Shown here in pieces: positions 9,702 through 22,628 of a stretch of 64,000 nucleotides of DNA (its first letter is position 1; every line of letters begins with the position of its first letter). The notes under the pieces were generated by a model that was given only the letters and a program-made list of their open reading frames with translations, did not search any database and had not been told where the DNA came from. Origin of the DNA: Nematostella vectensis (Eukaryota; Cnidaria; Anthozoa; Actiniaria; Edwardsiidae); the NCBI RefSeq assembly GCF_932526225.1, contig NC_064039.1:17726639-17790638 (forward strand), read 5' to 3'. Position numbers and translations under genes: made by a program.

Positions 9702-11305
9702 AAACTCGGTAAGATCTATGTACTCATAAAGGGCTATCTAACCCTGCAATCAGATTTCGAATCGATCAAGAATTGACAAAAGCCGGTAATCTTTTTCCCT
9801 ACCTTCAGAGACATTTTGAGTAGGGCCTGGGGACTAGGAATTAAGTCCGATTGATCTCAAACTTGGTCAGCATGAAGAAAGTATCAGCACTTAGTAAAGG
9901 TTAGAAAATCAAAAGCATAGCTTCAAAGTAAAGCTGTTGAAAAAGGCCGGAAAAAAGGCCAAATTGCACATTCTCCCTAGAAAAACTTTGCAAATATTGA
10001 CTTTGGAGGACAACAAACTGCCTAGCGCCTATATGGTTTTTCAAGAGCTTTCGAATGAGCCTATGCACGTTAAGATTGGATGAGTTTGAGTTTTTCAGTG
10101 TTCAAACAAGGTCCAAAAGTGGTCCAAGGTAGAAGATGAGCATTTCTGAAGTTAGTCGTTGCCTGCCCAAAGTCACGGGGAAGGTCCAACTATGCTAGTA
10201 GACACTAACTAAGAAAGATTTAGGACGAAGATTGAAGTTTAGACTTTTTTTTGCAAACTTCCCAAAAATTTTTCTGTGCCGACGATTTCTTTCGATTTTC
10301 AAAAAATTCCCACGAACCAGAAATAAGCAGCAAACAATACTTTCATGTATGAGCTTAGTGTCCATGCGCATCTCTATATCATAAGCGAAAGAAATCTCCA
10401 GAAACGATTTTGCAAGTACGACTTTTTGGGGGTTAAAAATGGTCCAAATTGCACATTCTACCAAAAATATTTTGGCAAATATTGACTTTGGAGGAAAACA
10501 AACTGCAGAGCGCCTATATGGTTTTTCCAGAGCTTTCGAATGAATCTATGCACGTTAAGATTGGAGGAGTTTGAGTTTTTCAGTTGTCAAACAAGTTCCA
10601 AAAGTGGTCCAAGGTAGAATATGAGCATTTCTGAAGTTAGTCGTAGCCTGCCCAAAGTCACGGGGAAGGTCCAACTATGCTAGTAGACACTAACTAAGAA
10701 AGATTCAGGACAAAGATTGAAGTTTAGACTTTTTTTTGCAAACTTCTCAAAAATTTTTCTGTGCCGACGATTTCTTTCGATTTTCAAAAAATTCCCACGA
10801 GCCAAGAATAAGCAGCAAACAATACTTTGATGTATGAGCTTAGTGTCCATGCGCATCTCTATATCATAAGCGAAAGAAATCTCCAGAAACGATTTTGCAA
10901 GTACGACTTTTTGGGGGTTAAAAATGGTCAAAATTGCACATTCTACCAAAAATATTTTGGCAAATATTGACTTTGGAGGAAAACAAACTGCAGAGCGCCT
11001 ATATGGTTTTTCCAGAGCTTTCGAATGAATCTATGCACGTTAAGATTGAAGGAGTTTGAGTTTTTCAGTGTTCAAATAAGGCCCTAAAAAGGTCCAAAAT
11101 CTAAAAACTTCAAAAAACCAAAATTCTTAATACTTGTCCAAATGAGCCAAAAATGGTATCATTCGAACCCTGACATTCCCCGGCGTGTGTTGCGCTATTC
11201 GGTTTTTTTCATAAGTGCGCATGCGCAGAAATTTTTTCCAAAAAAACTGTGTCCGGGAGGGTAGGGGACAACTTTTCGGGTCTATATACTTGAGCTAAAA
11301 TTCTC
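9702..11305 (+). repeat. Unit 13, type XL
   Basis: 1604 bp: A 9702-9959, B 9960-10097, C 10098-10444, B' 10445-10582, C 10583-10929, B' 10930-11067, D 11068-11305. The two C copies differ (aaccagaaataag against agccaagaataag; gttgcctgcc against gtagcctgcc), so they are not a fresh duplicate of one another. Confidence 0.93.
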
Positions 11306-11928
11306 AAACTCGGCAATATCTATGTACTCATAAAGGGCTATCTAACCCTGCAATCAGATTTCGAATCGATCAAGAATTGACAAAAGCCGCTAATCTTTTT
11401 CCCTACCTTCCGGGACATTTTGAGTAGGGCCTGGGGACTAGGAATTAAGTCCGATTGATCTCAAACTTGGTCAGCATGAAGAAAGTATCAGCACTTAGTA
11501 AAGGTTAGAAAATCAAAAGCATAGCTTCAAAGTAAAGCTGTTAAAAAATGCCGGAAAAAAGGCCAAATTGCACCTTCTCCTTAGAAAAACTTTGCAAATA
11601 TTGACTTTGGAGGACAACAAACTGCCTAGCGCCTATATGGTTTTTCAAGAGCTTTCGAATGGGCCTATGCACGTTAAGATTGGATGAGTTTGAGTTTTTC
11701 AGTGTTCAAACAAGGTCCAAAATCTAAAAACTTCAAAAAACCAAACTTCTTAATACTTGTCCAAATGAGCCGAAAATGGTATCATTCGAACCCTGACATT
11801 CCCCGGCGTGTGTTGCGCTATTCGGTTTTTCCATAAGTGCGCATGCGCAGAAATTTTTTCCCAAAAAAACTGTGTCCCGGAAGGTAGGGGACAACTTTTC
11901 GGGTCTATATACTTGAGCTAAAATTCTC
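11306..11928 (+). repeat. Unit 14, type S
   Basis: 623 bp. Private aaaaaatgccgg near 11547. The preceding D has tgtccgggagg, shared with the D before 36166. Confidence 0.92.
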
Positions 11929-13047
11929 AAACTCGGTAAGATCTATGTACTCATAAAGGGCTATCTAACCCTTCAATCAGATTTCGAATCGATCAAGAAT
12001 TGACAAAAGCCGGTAATCTTTTTCCCTACCTTCAGAGACATTTTGAGTAGGGCCTGGGGACTAGGAATTAAGTCCGATTGATCTCAAACTTGGTCAGCAT
12101 GAAGAAAGTATCAGCACTTAGTAAAGGTTAGAAAATCAAAAGCAGAGCTTCAAAATAAAGCTGTTAAAAAAGGCCGGAAAAAAGGCCAAATTGCACCTTC
12201 TCCCTAGAAAAACTTTGCAAATATTGACTTTGGAGGACAACAAACTGCCTAGCGCCTATATGGTTTTTCAAGAGCTTTCGAATGAGCTGATGCACGTTAA
12301 GATTGGATGAGTTTGAGTTTTTCAGTTGTCAAACAAGGTCCAAAAGTGGTCCAAGGTAGAATATGAGCATTTCTGAAGTTAGTCGTAGCCTGCCCAAAGT
12401 CACGGGGAAGGTCCAACTATGCTAGTAGACACTAACTAAGAAAGATTCAGGACGAAGATTGAAGTTTAGACTTTTTTTTGCAAACTTCCCAAAAATTTTT
12501 CTGTGCCGACGATTTCTTTCGAATTTCAAAAAATTCCCACGAGCCAAGAATAAGCAGCAAACAATACTTTGATGTATGAGCTTAGTGTCCATGCGCATCT
12601 CTATATCATAAGAGAAAGAAATCTCCAGAAACGATTTTGCAAGTACGACTTTTTGGGGGTTAAAAATGGTTCAAATTGCACATTCTACCAAATATATTTT
12701 GGCAAATATTGACTTTGGAGGAAAACAAACTGCAGAGCGCCTATATGGTTTTTCCAGAGCTTTCGAATGAATCTATGCACGTTAAGATTGGAGGAGTTTG
12801 AGTTTTTCAGTGTTCAAATAAGGTCCTAAAAAGGTACAAAATCTAAAAACTTCAAAAAACCAAAATTCTTAATACTTGTCCAAATGAGCCGAAAATGGTA
12901 TCATTCGAACCCTGACATTCCCCGGCGTGTGTTGCGCTATTCGGTTTTTTTCATAAGTGCGCATGCGCAGAAATTTTTTCCAAAAAAACTGTGTCCCGGA
13001 GGGTAGGGGACAACTTTTCGGGTCTATATACTTGAGCTAAAATTCTC
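11929..13047 (+). repeat. Unit 15, type L, contains a superunit boundary
   Basis: 1119 bp. Private agcagagcttcaaaat and tttcgaatttc. From about 12759 onward it matches 25820 onward, including the rare ggtacaaaat near 12833. Confidence 0.9.
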
Positions 13048-13667
13048 AAACTCGGCAATATCTATGTACTCATAAAAGGCTATCTAACCCTGCAATCAGA
13101 TTTCGAATCGATCAAGAATTGACAAAAGCCACTAATCTTTTTCCCTACCTTCCGGGACATTTTGAGTAGGGCCTGGGGACTAGGAATTAAGTCCGATTGA
13201 TCTCAAACCTGGTCAGCATGAAGAAAGTATCAGCACTTAGTAAAGCTTAGAAAATCAAAAGCATAGCTTCAAAGTAAAGCTGTTAAAAAAGGCCGGAAAA
13301 AAGGCCAAATTGCACCTCCTTAGAAAAACTTTGCAAATATTGACTTTGGAGGACAACAAACTGCCTAGCGCCTATATGGTTTTTCAAGAGCTTTCGAATG
13401 GGCCTATGCACGTTAAGATTGGATGAGTTTGAGTTTTTCAGTGTTCAAACAAGGTCCAAAATCTAAAAACTTCAAAAAACCAAACTTCTTAATACTTGTC
13501 CAAATGAGCCGAAAATGGTATCATTCGAACCCTGACATTCCCCGGCGTGTGTTGCGCTATTCGGTTTTTCCATAAGTGCGCATGCGCAGAAATTTTTTCC
13601 CAAAAAAACTGTGTCCCGGAAGGTAGGGGACAACTTTTCGGGTCTATATACTTGAGCTAAAATTCTC
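13048..13667 (+). repeat. Unit 16, type S, 3-bp deletion
   Basis: 620 bp. gcacctccttag lacks three bases of gcaccttctccttag. gccactaatc and gtaaagcttag occur. All are shared with the unit at 26109. Confidence 0.92.
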
Positions 13668-14786
13668 AAACTCGGTAAGATCTATGTACTCATAAAGGGC
13701 TATCTAACCCTTCAATCAGATTTCGAATCGATCAAGAATTGACAAAAGCCGGTAATCTTTTTCGATACCTTCAGAGACATTTTGAGTAGGGCCTGGGGAC
13801 TAGGAATTAAGTCCGATTGATCTCAAACTTGGTCAGCATGAAGAAAGTATCAGCACTTAGTAAAGGTTAGAAAATCAAAAGCATAGCTTCAAAGTAAAGC
13901 TGTTAAAAAAGGCCGGAAAAAAGGCCAAATTGCACCTTCTCCCTAGAAAAACTTTGCAAATATTGACTTTGCAGGACAACAAACTGCCTAGCGCCTATAT
14001 GGTTTTTCAAGAGCTTTCGAATGAGCTGATGCACGTTAAGATTGGATGAGTTTGAGTTTTTCAGTTGTCAAACAGGGTCCAAAAGTGGTCCAAGGTAGAA
14101 TATGAGCATTTCTGAAGTTAGTCGTAGCCTGCCCAAAGTCACGAAGAAGGTCCAACTATGCTAGTAGACACTAACTAAGAAAGATTCAGGACGAAGATTG
14201 AAGTTTAGACTTTTTTTTGCAAACTTCCCAAAAATTTTTCTGTGCCGACGATTTCTTTCGATTTTCAAAAAATTCCCACGAGCCAAGAATATGCAGCAAA
14301 CAATACTTTGATGTATGAGCTTAGTGTCCATGCGCATCTCTATATCATAAGAGAAAGAAATCTCCAGAAACGATTTTGCAAGTACGACTTTTTGGGGGTT
14401 AAAAATGGTCCAAATTGCACATTATACCAAAAATATTTTGGCAAATATTGACTTTGGAGGAAAACAAACTGCAGAGCGCCTATATGGTTTTTCCAGAGCT
14501 TTCGAATGAATCTATGCACGTTAAGATTGGAGGAGTTTGAGTTTTTCAGTGTTCAAATAAGGCCCTAAAAAGGTCCAAAATCTAAAAACTTCAAAAAACC
14601 AAAATTCTTAATACTTGTCCAAATGAGCCGAAAATGGTATCATTCGAACCCTGACATTCCCCGGCGTGTGTTGCGCTATTCGGTTTTTTTCATAAGTGCG
14701 CATGCGCAGAAATTTTTTCCAAAAAAACTGTGTCCCGGAGGGTAGGGGACAACTTTTCGGGTCTATATACTTGAGCTAAAATTCTC
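13668..14786 (+). repeat. Unit 17, type L
   Basis: 1119 bp. Copy of the units at 5851 and 26729, with the same set of six private variants. Confidence 0.92.
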
Positions 14787-15650
14787 AAACTCGGTAAGAT
14801 CTATGTACTCATAAAGGGCTATCTAACCCTGCAATCAGATTTCGAATCGATCAAGAATTGACAAAAGCCGGTAATCTTTTTCGATACCTTCAGAGACATT
14901 TTGAGTAGGGCCTGGGGACTAGGATTTAAGTCCGATTGATCTCAAACTTGGTCAGCATGAAGAAAGTATCAGCACTTAGTAAAGGTTAGAAAATCAAAAG
15001 CATAGCTTCAAAGTAAAGCTGTTAAAAAAGGCCGGAAAAAAGGCCAAATTGCACCTTCTCCCTAGAAAAACTTTGCAAATATTGACTTTGGAGGACAACA
15101 AACTGCCGAGCGACTATATGGTTTTTCAAGAGCTTTCGAATGAGCTGATGCACGTTAAGATTGGATGAGTTTGAGTTTTTCAGTTGTCAAACAGGGTCCA
15201 AAAGTGGTCCAAGGTAGAATATGAGCATTTCTGAAGTTAGTCGTAGCCTGACTTTTTGGGGGTTAAAAATGGTTCAAATTGCACATTCTACCAAATATAT
15301 TTTGGCAAATATTGACTTTGGAGGAAAACAAACTGCAGAGCGCCTATATGGTTTTTCCAGAGCTTTCGAATGAATCTATGCACGTTAAGATTGGAGGAGT
15401 TTGAGTTTTTCAGTGTTCAAATAAGGTCCTAAAAAGGTCCAAAATCTAAAAACTTCAAAAAACCAAAATTCTTAATACTTGTCCAAATGAGCCGAAAATG
15501 GTATCATTCGAACCCTGACATTCCCCGGCGTGTGTTGCGCTATTCGGTTTTTTTCATAAGTGCGCATGCGCAGAAATTTTTTACAAAAAAACTGTGTCCC
15601 GGAGGGTAGGGGACAACTTTTCGGGTCTATATACTTGAGCTAAAATTCTC
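14787..15650 (+). repeat. Unit 18, type M
   Basis: 864 bp. Same 255-bp deletion, junction 15250/15251. Shares ttttttacaaaaaaac with the unit at 6970. Confidence 0.92.
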
Positions 15651-16273
15651 AAACTCGGCAATATCTATGTACTCATAAAAGGCTATCTAACCCTGCAATC
15701 AGATTTCGAATCGATCAAGAATTGACAAAAGCCGGTAATCTTTTTCCCTACCTTCCGGGACATTTTGAGTAGGGCCTGGGGACTAGGAATTAAGTCCGAT
15801 TGATCTCAAACCTGGTCAGCATGAAGAAAGTATCAGCACTTAGTAAAGGTTAGAAAATCAAAAGCATAGCTTCAAAGTAAAGCTGTTAAAAAAGGCCGGA
15901 AAAAAGGCCAAATTGCACCTTCTCCTTAGAAAAACTTTGCAAATATTGACTTTGGAGGACAACAAACTGCCTAGCGCCTATATGGTTTTTCAAGAGCTTT
16001 CGAATGGGCCTATGCACGTTAAGATTGGATGAGTTTGAGTTTTTCAGTGTTCAAACAAGGTCCAAAATCTAAAAACTTCAAAAAACCAAACTTCTTAATA
16101 CTTGTCCAAATGAGCCGAAAATGGTATCATTCGAACCCTGACATTCCCCGGCGTGTGTTGCGCTATTCGGTTTTTCCATAAGTGCGCATGCGCAGAAATT
16201 TTTTCCCAAAAAAACTGTGTCCCGGAAGGTAGGGGACAACTTTTCGGGTCTATATACTTGAGCTAAAATTCTC
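15651..16273 (+). repeat. Unit 19, type S
   Basis: 623 bp. Counterpart of the units at 1 and 28712. Confidence 0.92.
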
Positions 16274-17393
16274 AAACTCGGTAAGATCTATGTACTCATA
16301 AAGGGCTATCTAACCCTGCAATCAGATTTCGAATCGATCAAGAATTGACAAAAGCCGGTAATCTTTTTCCCTACCTTTAGAGACATTTTGAGTAGGGCCT
16401 GGGGACTAGGAATTAAGTCCGATTGATCTCAAACTTGGTCAGCATGAAGAAAGTATCAGCACTTAGTAAAGGTTAGAAAATCAAAAGCATAGCTTTAAAG
16501 TAAAGCTGTTAAAAAAGGCCGGAAAAAAAGGCCAAATTGCACCTTCTCCCTAGAAAAACTTTGCAAATATCGACTTTGGAGGACAACAAACTGCCTAGCG
16601 CCTATATGGTTTTTCAAGAGCTTTCGAATGAGCCTATGCACGTTAAGATTGGATGAGTTTGAGTTTTTCATTTGTCAAACAAGGTCCAAAAGTGGTCCAA
16701 GGTAGAATATGAGCATTTCTGAAGTTAGTCGTAGCCTGCCCAAAGTCGCGGGGAAGGTCCAACTATGCTAGTAGACACTAACTAAGAAAGATTCAGGACG
16801 AAGATTGAAGTTTAGACTTTTTTTTGCAAACTTCCCAAAAATTTTTCTGTGCCGACGATTTCTTTCGATTTTCAAAAAATTCCCACGAACCAGAAATAAG
16901 CAGCAAACAATACTTTGATGTATGACCTTAGTGTCCATGCGCATCTCTATATCATAAGAGAAAGAAATCTCCAGAAACGATTTTGCAAGTACGACTTTTT
17001 GGGGGTTAAAAATGGTTCAAATTGCACATTCTACCAAATATATTTTGGCAAATATTGACTTTGGAGGAAAACAAACTGCAGAGCGCCTATATGGTTTTTC
17101 CAGAGCTTTCGAATGAATCTATGCACGTTAAGATTGGAGGAGTTTGAGTTTTTCAGTGTTCAAATAAGGTCCTAAAAAGGTCCAAAATCTAAAAACTTCA
17201 AAAAACCAAAATTCTTAATACTTGTCCAAATGAGCCGAAAATGGTATCATTCGAACCCTGACATTCCCCGGCGTGTGTTGCGCTATTCGGTTTTTTTCAT
17301 AAGTGCGCATGCGCAGAAATTTTTTCCAAAAAAACTGTGTCCCGGAGGGTAGGGGACAACTTTTCGGGTCTATATACTTGAGCTAAAATTCTC
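16274..17393 (+). repeat. Unit 20, type L
   Basis: 1120 bp. ggaaaaaaaggcc replaces the ggaataaaggcc of its counterparts at 624 and 29335. That one base changes the copy offset from 15,650 to 15,651. Confidence 0.92.
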
Positions 17394-18017
17394 AAACTCG
17401 GCAATATCTATGTACTCATAAAAGGCTATCTAACCCTGCAATCAGATTTCGAATCGATCAAGAATTGACAAAAGCCGCTAATCTTTTTCCCTACCTTCCG
17501 GGACATTTTGAGTAGGGCCTGGGGACTAGGAATTAAGTCCGATTGATCTCAAACCTGGTCAGCATGAAGAAAGTATCAGCACTTAGTAAAGGTTAGAAAA
17601 TCAAAAGCATAGCTTCAAAGTAAAGCTGTTAAAAAAGGCCGGAAAAAAGGCCAAATTGCACCTTCTCCTTAGAAAAACTTTGCAAATATTGACTTTGGAG
17701 GACAACAAACTGCCTAGCGCCTATATGGTTTTTCAAGAGCTTTCGAATGGGCCTATGCACGTTAAGATTGGATGAGTTTGAGTTTTTCAGTGTTCAAACA
17801 AGGTCCAAAATCTAAAAACTTCAAAAAACCAAACTTCTTAATACTTGTCCAAATGAGCCGAAAATGGTATCATTCGAACCCTGACATTCCACGGCGTGTG
17901 TTGCGCTATTCGGTTTTTCCATAAGTGCGCATGCGCAGAAATTTTTTCCCAAAAAAAACTGTGTCCCGGAAGGTAGGGGACAACTTTTCGGGTCTATATA
18001 CTTGAGCTAAAATTCTC
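17394..18017 (+). repeat. Unit 21, type S
   Basis: 624 bp. ccacggcg variant, counterpart of 1743 and 30454. Confidence 0.92.
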
Positions 18018-19136
18018 AAACTCGGTAAGATCTATGTACTCATAAAGGGCTATCTAACCCTGCAATCAGATTTCGAATCGATCAAGAATTGACAAAAGCC
18101 GGTAATCTTTTTCCCTACCTTTAGAGACATTTTGAGTAGGGCCTGGGGACTAGGAATTAAGTCCGATTGATCTCAAACTTGGTCAGCATGAAGAAAGTAT
18201 CAGCACTTAGTAAAGGTTAGAAAATCAAAAGCATAGCTTTAAAGTAAAGCTGTTAAAAAAGGCCGGAATAAAGGCCAAATTGCACCTTCTCCCTAGAAAA
18301 ACTTTGCAAATATCGACTTTGGAGGACAACAAACTGCCTAGCGCATATATGGTTTTTCAAGAGCTTTCGAATGAGCCTATGCACGTTAAGATTGGATGAG
18401 TTTGAGTTTTTCATTTGTCAAACAAGGTCCAAAAGTGGTCCAAGGTAGAATATGAGCATTTCTGAAGTTAGTCGTAGCCTGCCCAAAGTCGCGGGGAAGG
18501 TCCAACTATGCTAGTAGACACTAACTAAGAAAGATTCAGGACGAAGATTGAAGTTTAGACTTTTTTTTGCAAACTTCCCAAAAATTTTTCTGTGCCGACG
18601 ATTTCTTTCGATTTTCAAAAAATTCCCACGAACCAGAAATAAGCAGCAAACAACACTTTGATGTATGACCTTAGTGTCCATGCGCATCTCTATATCAAAA
18701 GAGAAAGAAATCTCCAGAAACGATTTTGCAAGTACGACTTTTTGGGGGTTAAAAATGGTTCAAATTGAACATTCTACCAAATATATTTTGTCAAATATTG
18801 ACTTTGGAGGAAAACAAACTGCAGAGCGCCTATATGGTTTTTCCAGAGCTTTCGAATGAATCTATGCACGTTAAGATTGGAGGAGTTTGAGTTTTTCAGT
18901 GTTCAAATAAGGTCCTAAAAAGGTCCAAAATCTAAAAACTTCAAAAAACCAAAATTCTTAATACTTGTCCAAATGAGCCGAAAATGGTATCATTCGAACC
19001 CTGACATTCCCCGGCGTGTGTTGCGCTATTCGGTTTTTTTCATAAGTGCGCATGCGCAGAAATTTTTTCCAAAAAAACTGTGTCCCGGAGGGTAGGGGAC
19101 AACTTTTCGGGTCTATATACTTGAGCTAAAATTCTC
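18018..19136 (+). repeat. Unit 22, type L
   Basis: 1119 bp. Carries the gcgcatatatgg and caaattgaac set, counterpart of 2367 and 31078. Confidence 0.92.
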
Positions 19137-19760
19137 AAACTCGGCAATATCTATGTATTCATAAAAGGCTATCTAACCCTGCAATCAGATTTCGAATCGA
19201 TCAAGAATTGACAAAAGCCGCTAATCTTTTTCCCTACCTTCCGGGACATTTTGAGTAGGGCCTGGGGACTAGGAATTAAGTCCGATTGATCTCAAACCTG
19301 GTCAGCATGAAGAAAGTATCAGCACTTAGTAAAGGTTAGAAAATCAAAAGCATAGCTTCAAAGTAAAGCTGTTAAAAAAGGCCGGAAAAAAGGCCAAATT
19401 GCACCTTCTCCTTAGAAAAACTTTGCAAATATTGACTTTGGAGGACAACAAACTGCCTAGCGCCTATATGGTTTTTCAAGAGCTTTCGAATGGGCCTATG
19501 CACGTTAAGATTGGATGAGTTTGAGTTTTTCAGTGTTCAAACAAGGTCCAAAATCTAAAAACTTCAAAAAACCAAACTTCTTAATACTTGTCCAAATGAG
19601 CCGAAAATGGTATCATTCGAACCCTGACATTCCCCGGCGTGTGTTGCGCTATTCGGTTTTTCCATAAGTGCGCATGCGCAGAAATTTTTTCCCAAAAAAA
19701 ACTGTGTCCCGGAAGGTAGGGGACAACTTTTCGGGTCTATATACTTGAGCTAAAATTCTC
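19137..19760 (+). repeat. Unit 23, type S
   Basis: 624 bp. gtattcataaaag variant, counterpart of 3486 and 32197. Confidence 0.92.
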
Positions 19761-20392
19761 AAACTCGGTAAGATCTATGTACTCATAAAGGGCTATCTAA
19801 CCCTGCAATCAGATTTCGAATCGATCAAGAATTGACAAAAGCCGGTAATCTTTTTCCCTACCTTTAGAGACATTTTGAGTAGGGCCTGGGGACTAGGAAT
19901 TAGAGCCGATTGATCTCAAACTTGGTCAGCATGAAGAAAGTATCAGCACTTAGTAAAGGTTAGAAAATCAAAAGCATAGCTTTAAAGTAAAGCTGTTAAA
20001 AAAGGCCGAAAAAAGGCCAAATTGAACCTTCTCCCTAGAAAAACTTTGCAAATATTGACTTTGGAGGACAACAAACTGCCTAGCGCCTATATGGTTTTTC
20101 AAGAGCTTTCGAATGGGCCTATGCACGTTAAGATTGGATGAGTTTGAGTTTTTCAGTGTTCAAACAAGGTCCAAAAAAGGTCCAAAATCTAAAAACTTCA
20201 AAAAACAAAACTTCTTAATACTTGTCCAAATGAGCCGAAAATGGTATCATTCGAACCCTGACATTCCCCGGCGTGTGTTGCGCTATTCGGTTTTTTCATA
20301 AGTGCGCAAGTGCAGAAATTTTTTCCAAAAAAACTGTGTCCCGGAAGGTAGGGGACAACTTTTCGGGTCTATATACTTGAGCTAAAATTCTC
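19761..20392 (+). repeat. Unit 24, mosaic S-like unit (632 bp), deletion scar
   Basis: A follows 32821-33068 (aattagagccg, agctttaaag). From about 20009 the sequence follows the S unit at 33940 (gccgaaaaaagg, aaattgaacc). From about 20140-20175 D follows the L unit at 36789 (doubled ggtccaaaaaaggtcc; gcgcaagtgcag). It is the only unit with a long-form D directly after B. The NRF-1-like palindrome is lost at 20303-20314. Confidence 0.88.
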
Positions 20393-21510
20393 AAACTCGG
20401 CAATATCTATGTACTCATAAAGGGCTATCTAACCCTTCAATCAGATTTCGAATCGATCAAGAATTGACAAAAGCCGGTAATCTTTTTCGATACCTTCAGA
20501 GACACTTTGAGTAGGGCCTGGGGACTAGGAATTAAGTCCGATTGATCTCAAACTTGGTCAGCATGAAGAAAGTATCAGCACTTAGTAAAGGTTAGAAAAT
20601 CAAAAGCATAGCTTCAAAGTAAAGCTGTTAAAAAAGGCCGGAAAAAAGGCCAAATTGCACCTTCTCCCTAGAAAAACTTTGCAAATATTGACTTTGGAGG
20701 ACAACAAACTGCCTAGCGCCTATATGGTTTTTCAAGAGCTTTCGAATGAGCTTATGCACGTTAAGATTGGATGAGTTTGAGTTTTTCAGTTGTCAAACAA
20801 GGTCCAAAAGTGGTCCAAGGTAGAATATGAGCATTTCTGAAGTTAGTCGTAGCCTGCCCAAAGTCACGGGGAAGGTCCAACTATGCTAGTAGACACTAAC
20901 TAAGAAAGATTCAGGACGAAGATTGAAGTTTAGACTTTTTTTTGCAAACTTCCCAAAAATTTTTCTGTGCCGACGATTTCTTTCGATTTTCAAAAAATTC
21001 CCACGAACCAGAAATAAGCAGCAAACAATACTTTCATGTATGAGCTTAGTGTCCATGCGCATCTCTATATCATAAGAGAAAGAAATCTCCAGAAACGATT
21101 TTGCAAGTACGACTTTTTGGGGGTTAAAAATGGTCCAAATTGCACATTCTACCAAAAATATTTTGGCAAATATTGACTTTGGAGGAAAACAAACTGCAGA
21201 GCGCCTATATGGTTTTTCCAGGGCTTTCGAATGAATCTATGCACGTTAAGATTGGAGGAGTTTGAGTTTTTCAGTGTTCAAACAAGTTCCAAAAAAGGTC
21301 CAAAATCTAAAAACTTCAAAAAACAAAACTTCTTAATACTTGTCCAAATGAGCCGAAAATGGTATCATTCGAACCCTGACATTCCCCGGCGTGTGTTGCG
21401 CTATTCGGTTTTTTCATAAGTGCGCATGTGCAGAAATTTTTTCCAAAAAAACTGTGTCCCGGAAGGTAGGGGACAACTTTTCGGGTCTATATACTTGAGC
21501 TAAAATTCTC
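20393..21510 (+). repeat. Unit 25, type L (subfamily II)
   Basis: 1118 bp. gacactttgag is private. Palindrome changed to tgcgcatgtgca at 21421-21432, shared with the unit at 37907. Confidence 0.92.
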
Positions 21511-22628
21511 AAACTCGGTAAGATCTATGTACTCATAAAGGGCTATCTAACCCTTCAATCAGATTTCGAATCGATCAAGAATTGACAAAAGCCGGTAATC
21601 TTTTTCGATACCTTCAGAGACATTTTGAGTAGGGCCTGGGGACTAGGAATTAAGTCCGATTGATCTCAAACTTGGTCAGCATGAAGAAAGTATCAGCACT
21701 TAGTAAAGGTTAGAAAATCAAAAGCATAGCTTCAAAGTAAAGCTGTTAAAAAAGGCCGGAAAAAAGGCCAAATTGCACCTTCTCCCTAGAAAAACTTTGC
21801 AAATATTGACTTTGGAGGACAACAAACTGCCTAGCGCCTATATGGTTTTTCAAGAGCTTTCGAATGAGCTTATGCACGTTAAGATTGGATGAGTTTGAGT
21901 TTTTCAGTTGTCAAACAAGGTCCAAAAGTGGTCCAAGGTAGAATATGAGCATTTCTGAAGTTAGTCGTAGCCTGCCCAAAGTCACGGGGAAGGTCCAACT
22001 ATGCTAGTAGACACTAACTAAGAAAGATTCAGGACGAAGATTGAAGTTTAGACTTTTTTTTGCAAACTTCCCAAAAATTTTTCTGTGCCGACGATTTCTT
22101 TCGATTTTCAAAAAATTCCCATGAACCAGAAATAAGCAGCAAACAATACTTTCATCTATGAGCTTAGTGTCCATGCGCATCTCTATATTATAAGCGAAAG
22201 AAATCTCCAGAAACGATTTTGCAAGTACGACTTTTTGGGGGTTAAAAATGGTCCAAATTGCACATTCTACCAAAAATATTTTGGCAAATATTGACTTTGG
22301 AGGAAAACAAACTGCAGAGCGCCTATATGGTTTTTCCAGGGCTTTCGAATGAATCTATGCACGTTAAGATTGGAGGAGTTTGAGTTTTTCAGTGTTCAAA
22401 CAAGGTCCAAAAAAGGTCCAAAATCTAAAAACTTCAAAAAAACAAAATTCTTAATACTTGTCCAAATGAGCCGAAAATGGTATCATTCGAACCCTGACAT
22501 TCCCCGGCGTGTGTTGCGCTATTCGGATTTTTCATAAGTGCGCATGCGCAGAAATTTTTTCCAAAAAAACTGTGTCCAGGAAGGTAGGGGACAACTTTTC
22601 GGGTCTATATACTTGAGCTAAAATTCTC
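21511..22628 (+). repeat. Unit 26, type L (subfamily II)
   Basis: 1118 bp. cccatgaacc, tttcatctatg, atattataagcg, cggatttttcat and tgtccagg are shared with the unit at 39025. Confidence 0.92.

Larger units (their letters stand above)
1..12760 (+). repeat. Third-order superunit alpha (entered part-way)
   Basis: From 1 to about 5.77 kb it matches 28.71-34.49 kb (offset 28,711), and from 1 to about 4.33 kb also 15.65-20.0 kb. It then holds extra units (5.75-8.38 kb) that match 13.57-16.20 and 26.63-29.26 kb. Around 9.5-10.8 kb it realigns with 34.4-35.7 kb (offset 24,860). Alignment rests on shared private variants and is by eye. Confidence 0.65.

Noticed and set aside
10195-10464. 89-codon minus-strand open frame, repeated in many L units
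   Set aside because: It starts with TTG. It is lost by single-base changes in a whole subfamily, and I recognise no domain or signal peptide. Its conservation is no better than that of neighbouring non-coding repeat sequence.
20113-20301. 62-codon plus-strand frames starting with ATG in B'/D of L units
   Set aside because: Present only where the ggtccaaaaaaggtcc spacer keeps the frame open, and absent from the ggtcctaaaaagg units. No domain is recognisable and no gene context exists.
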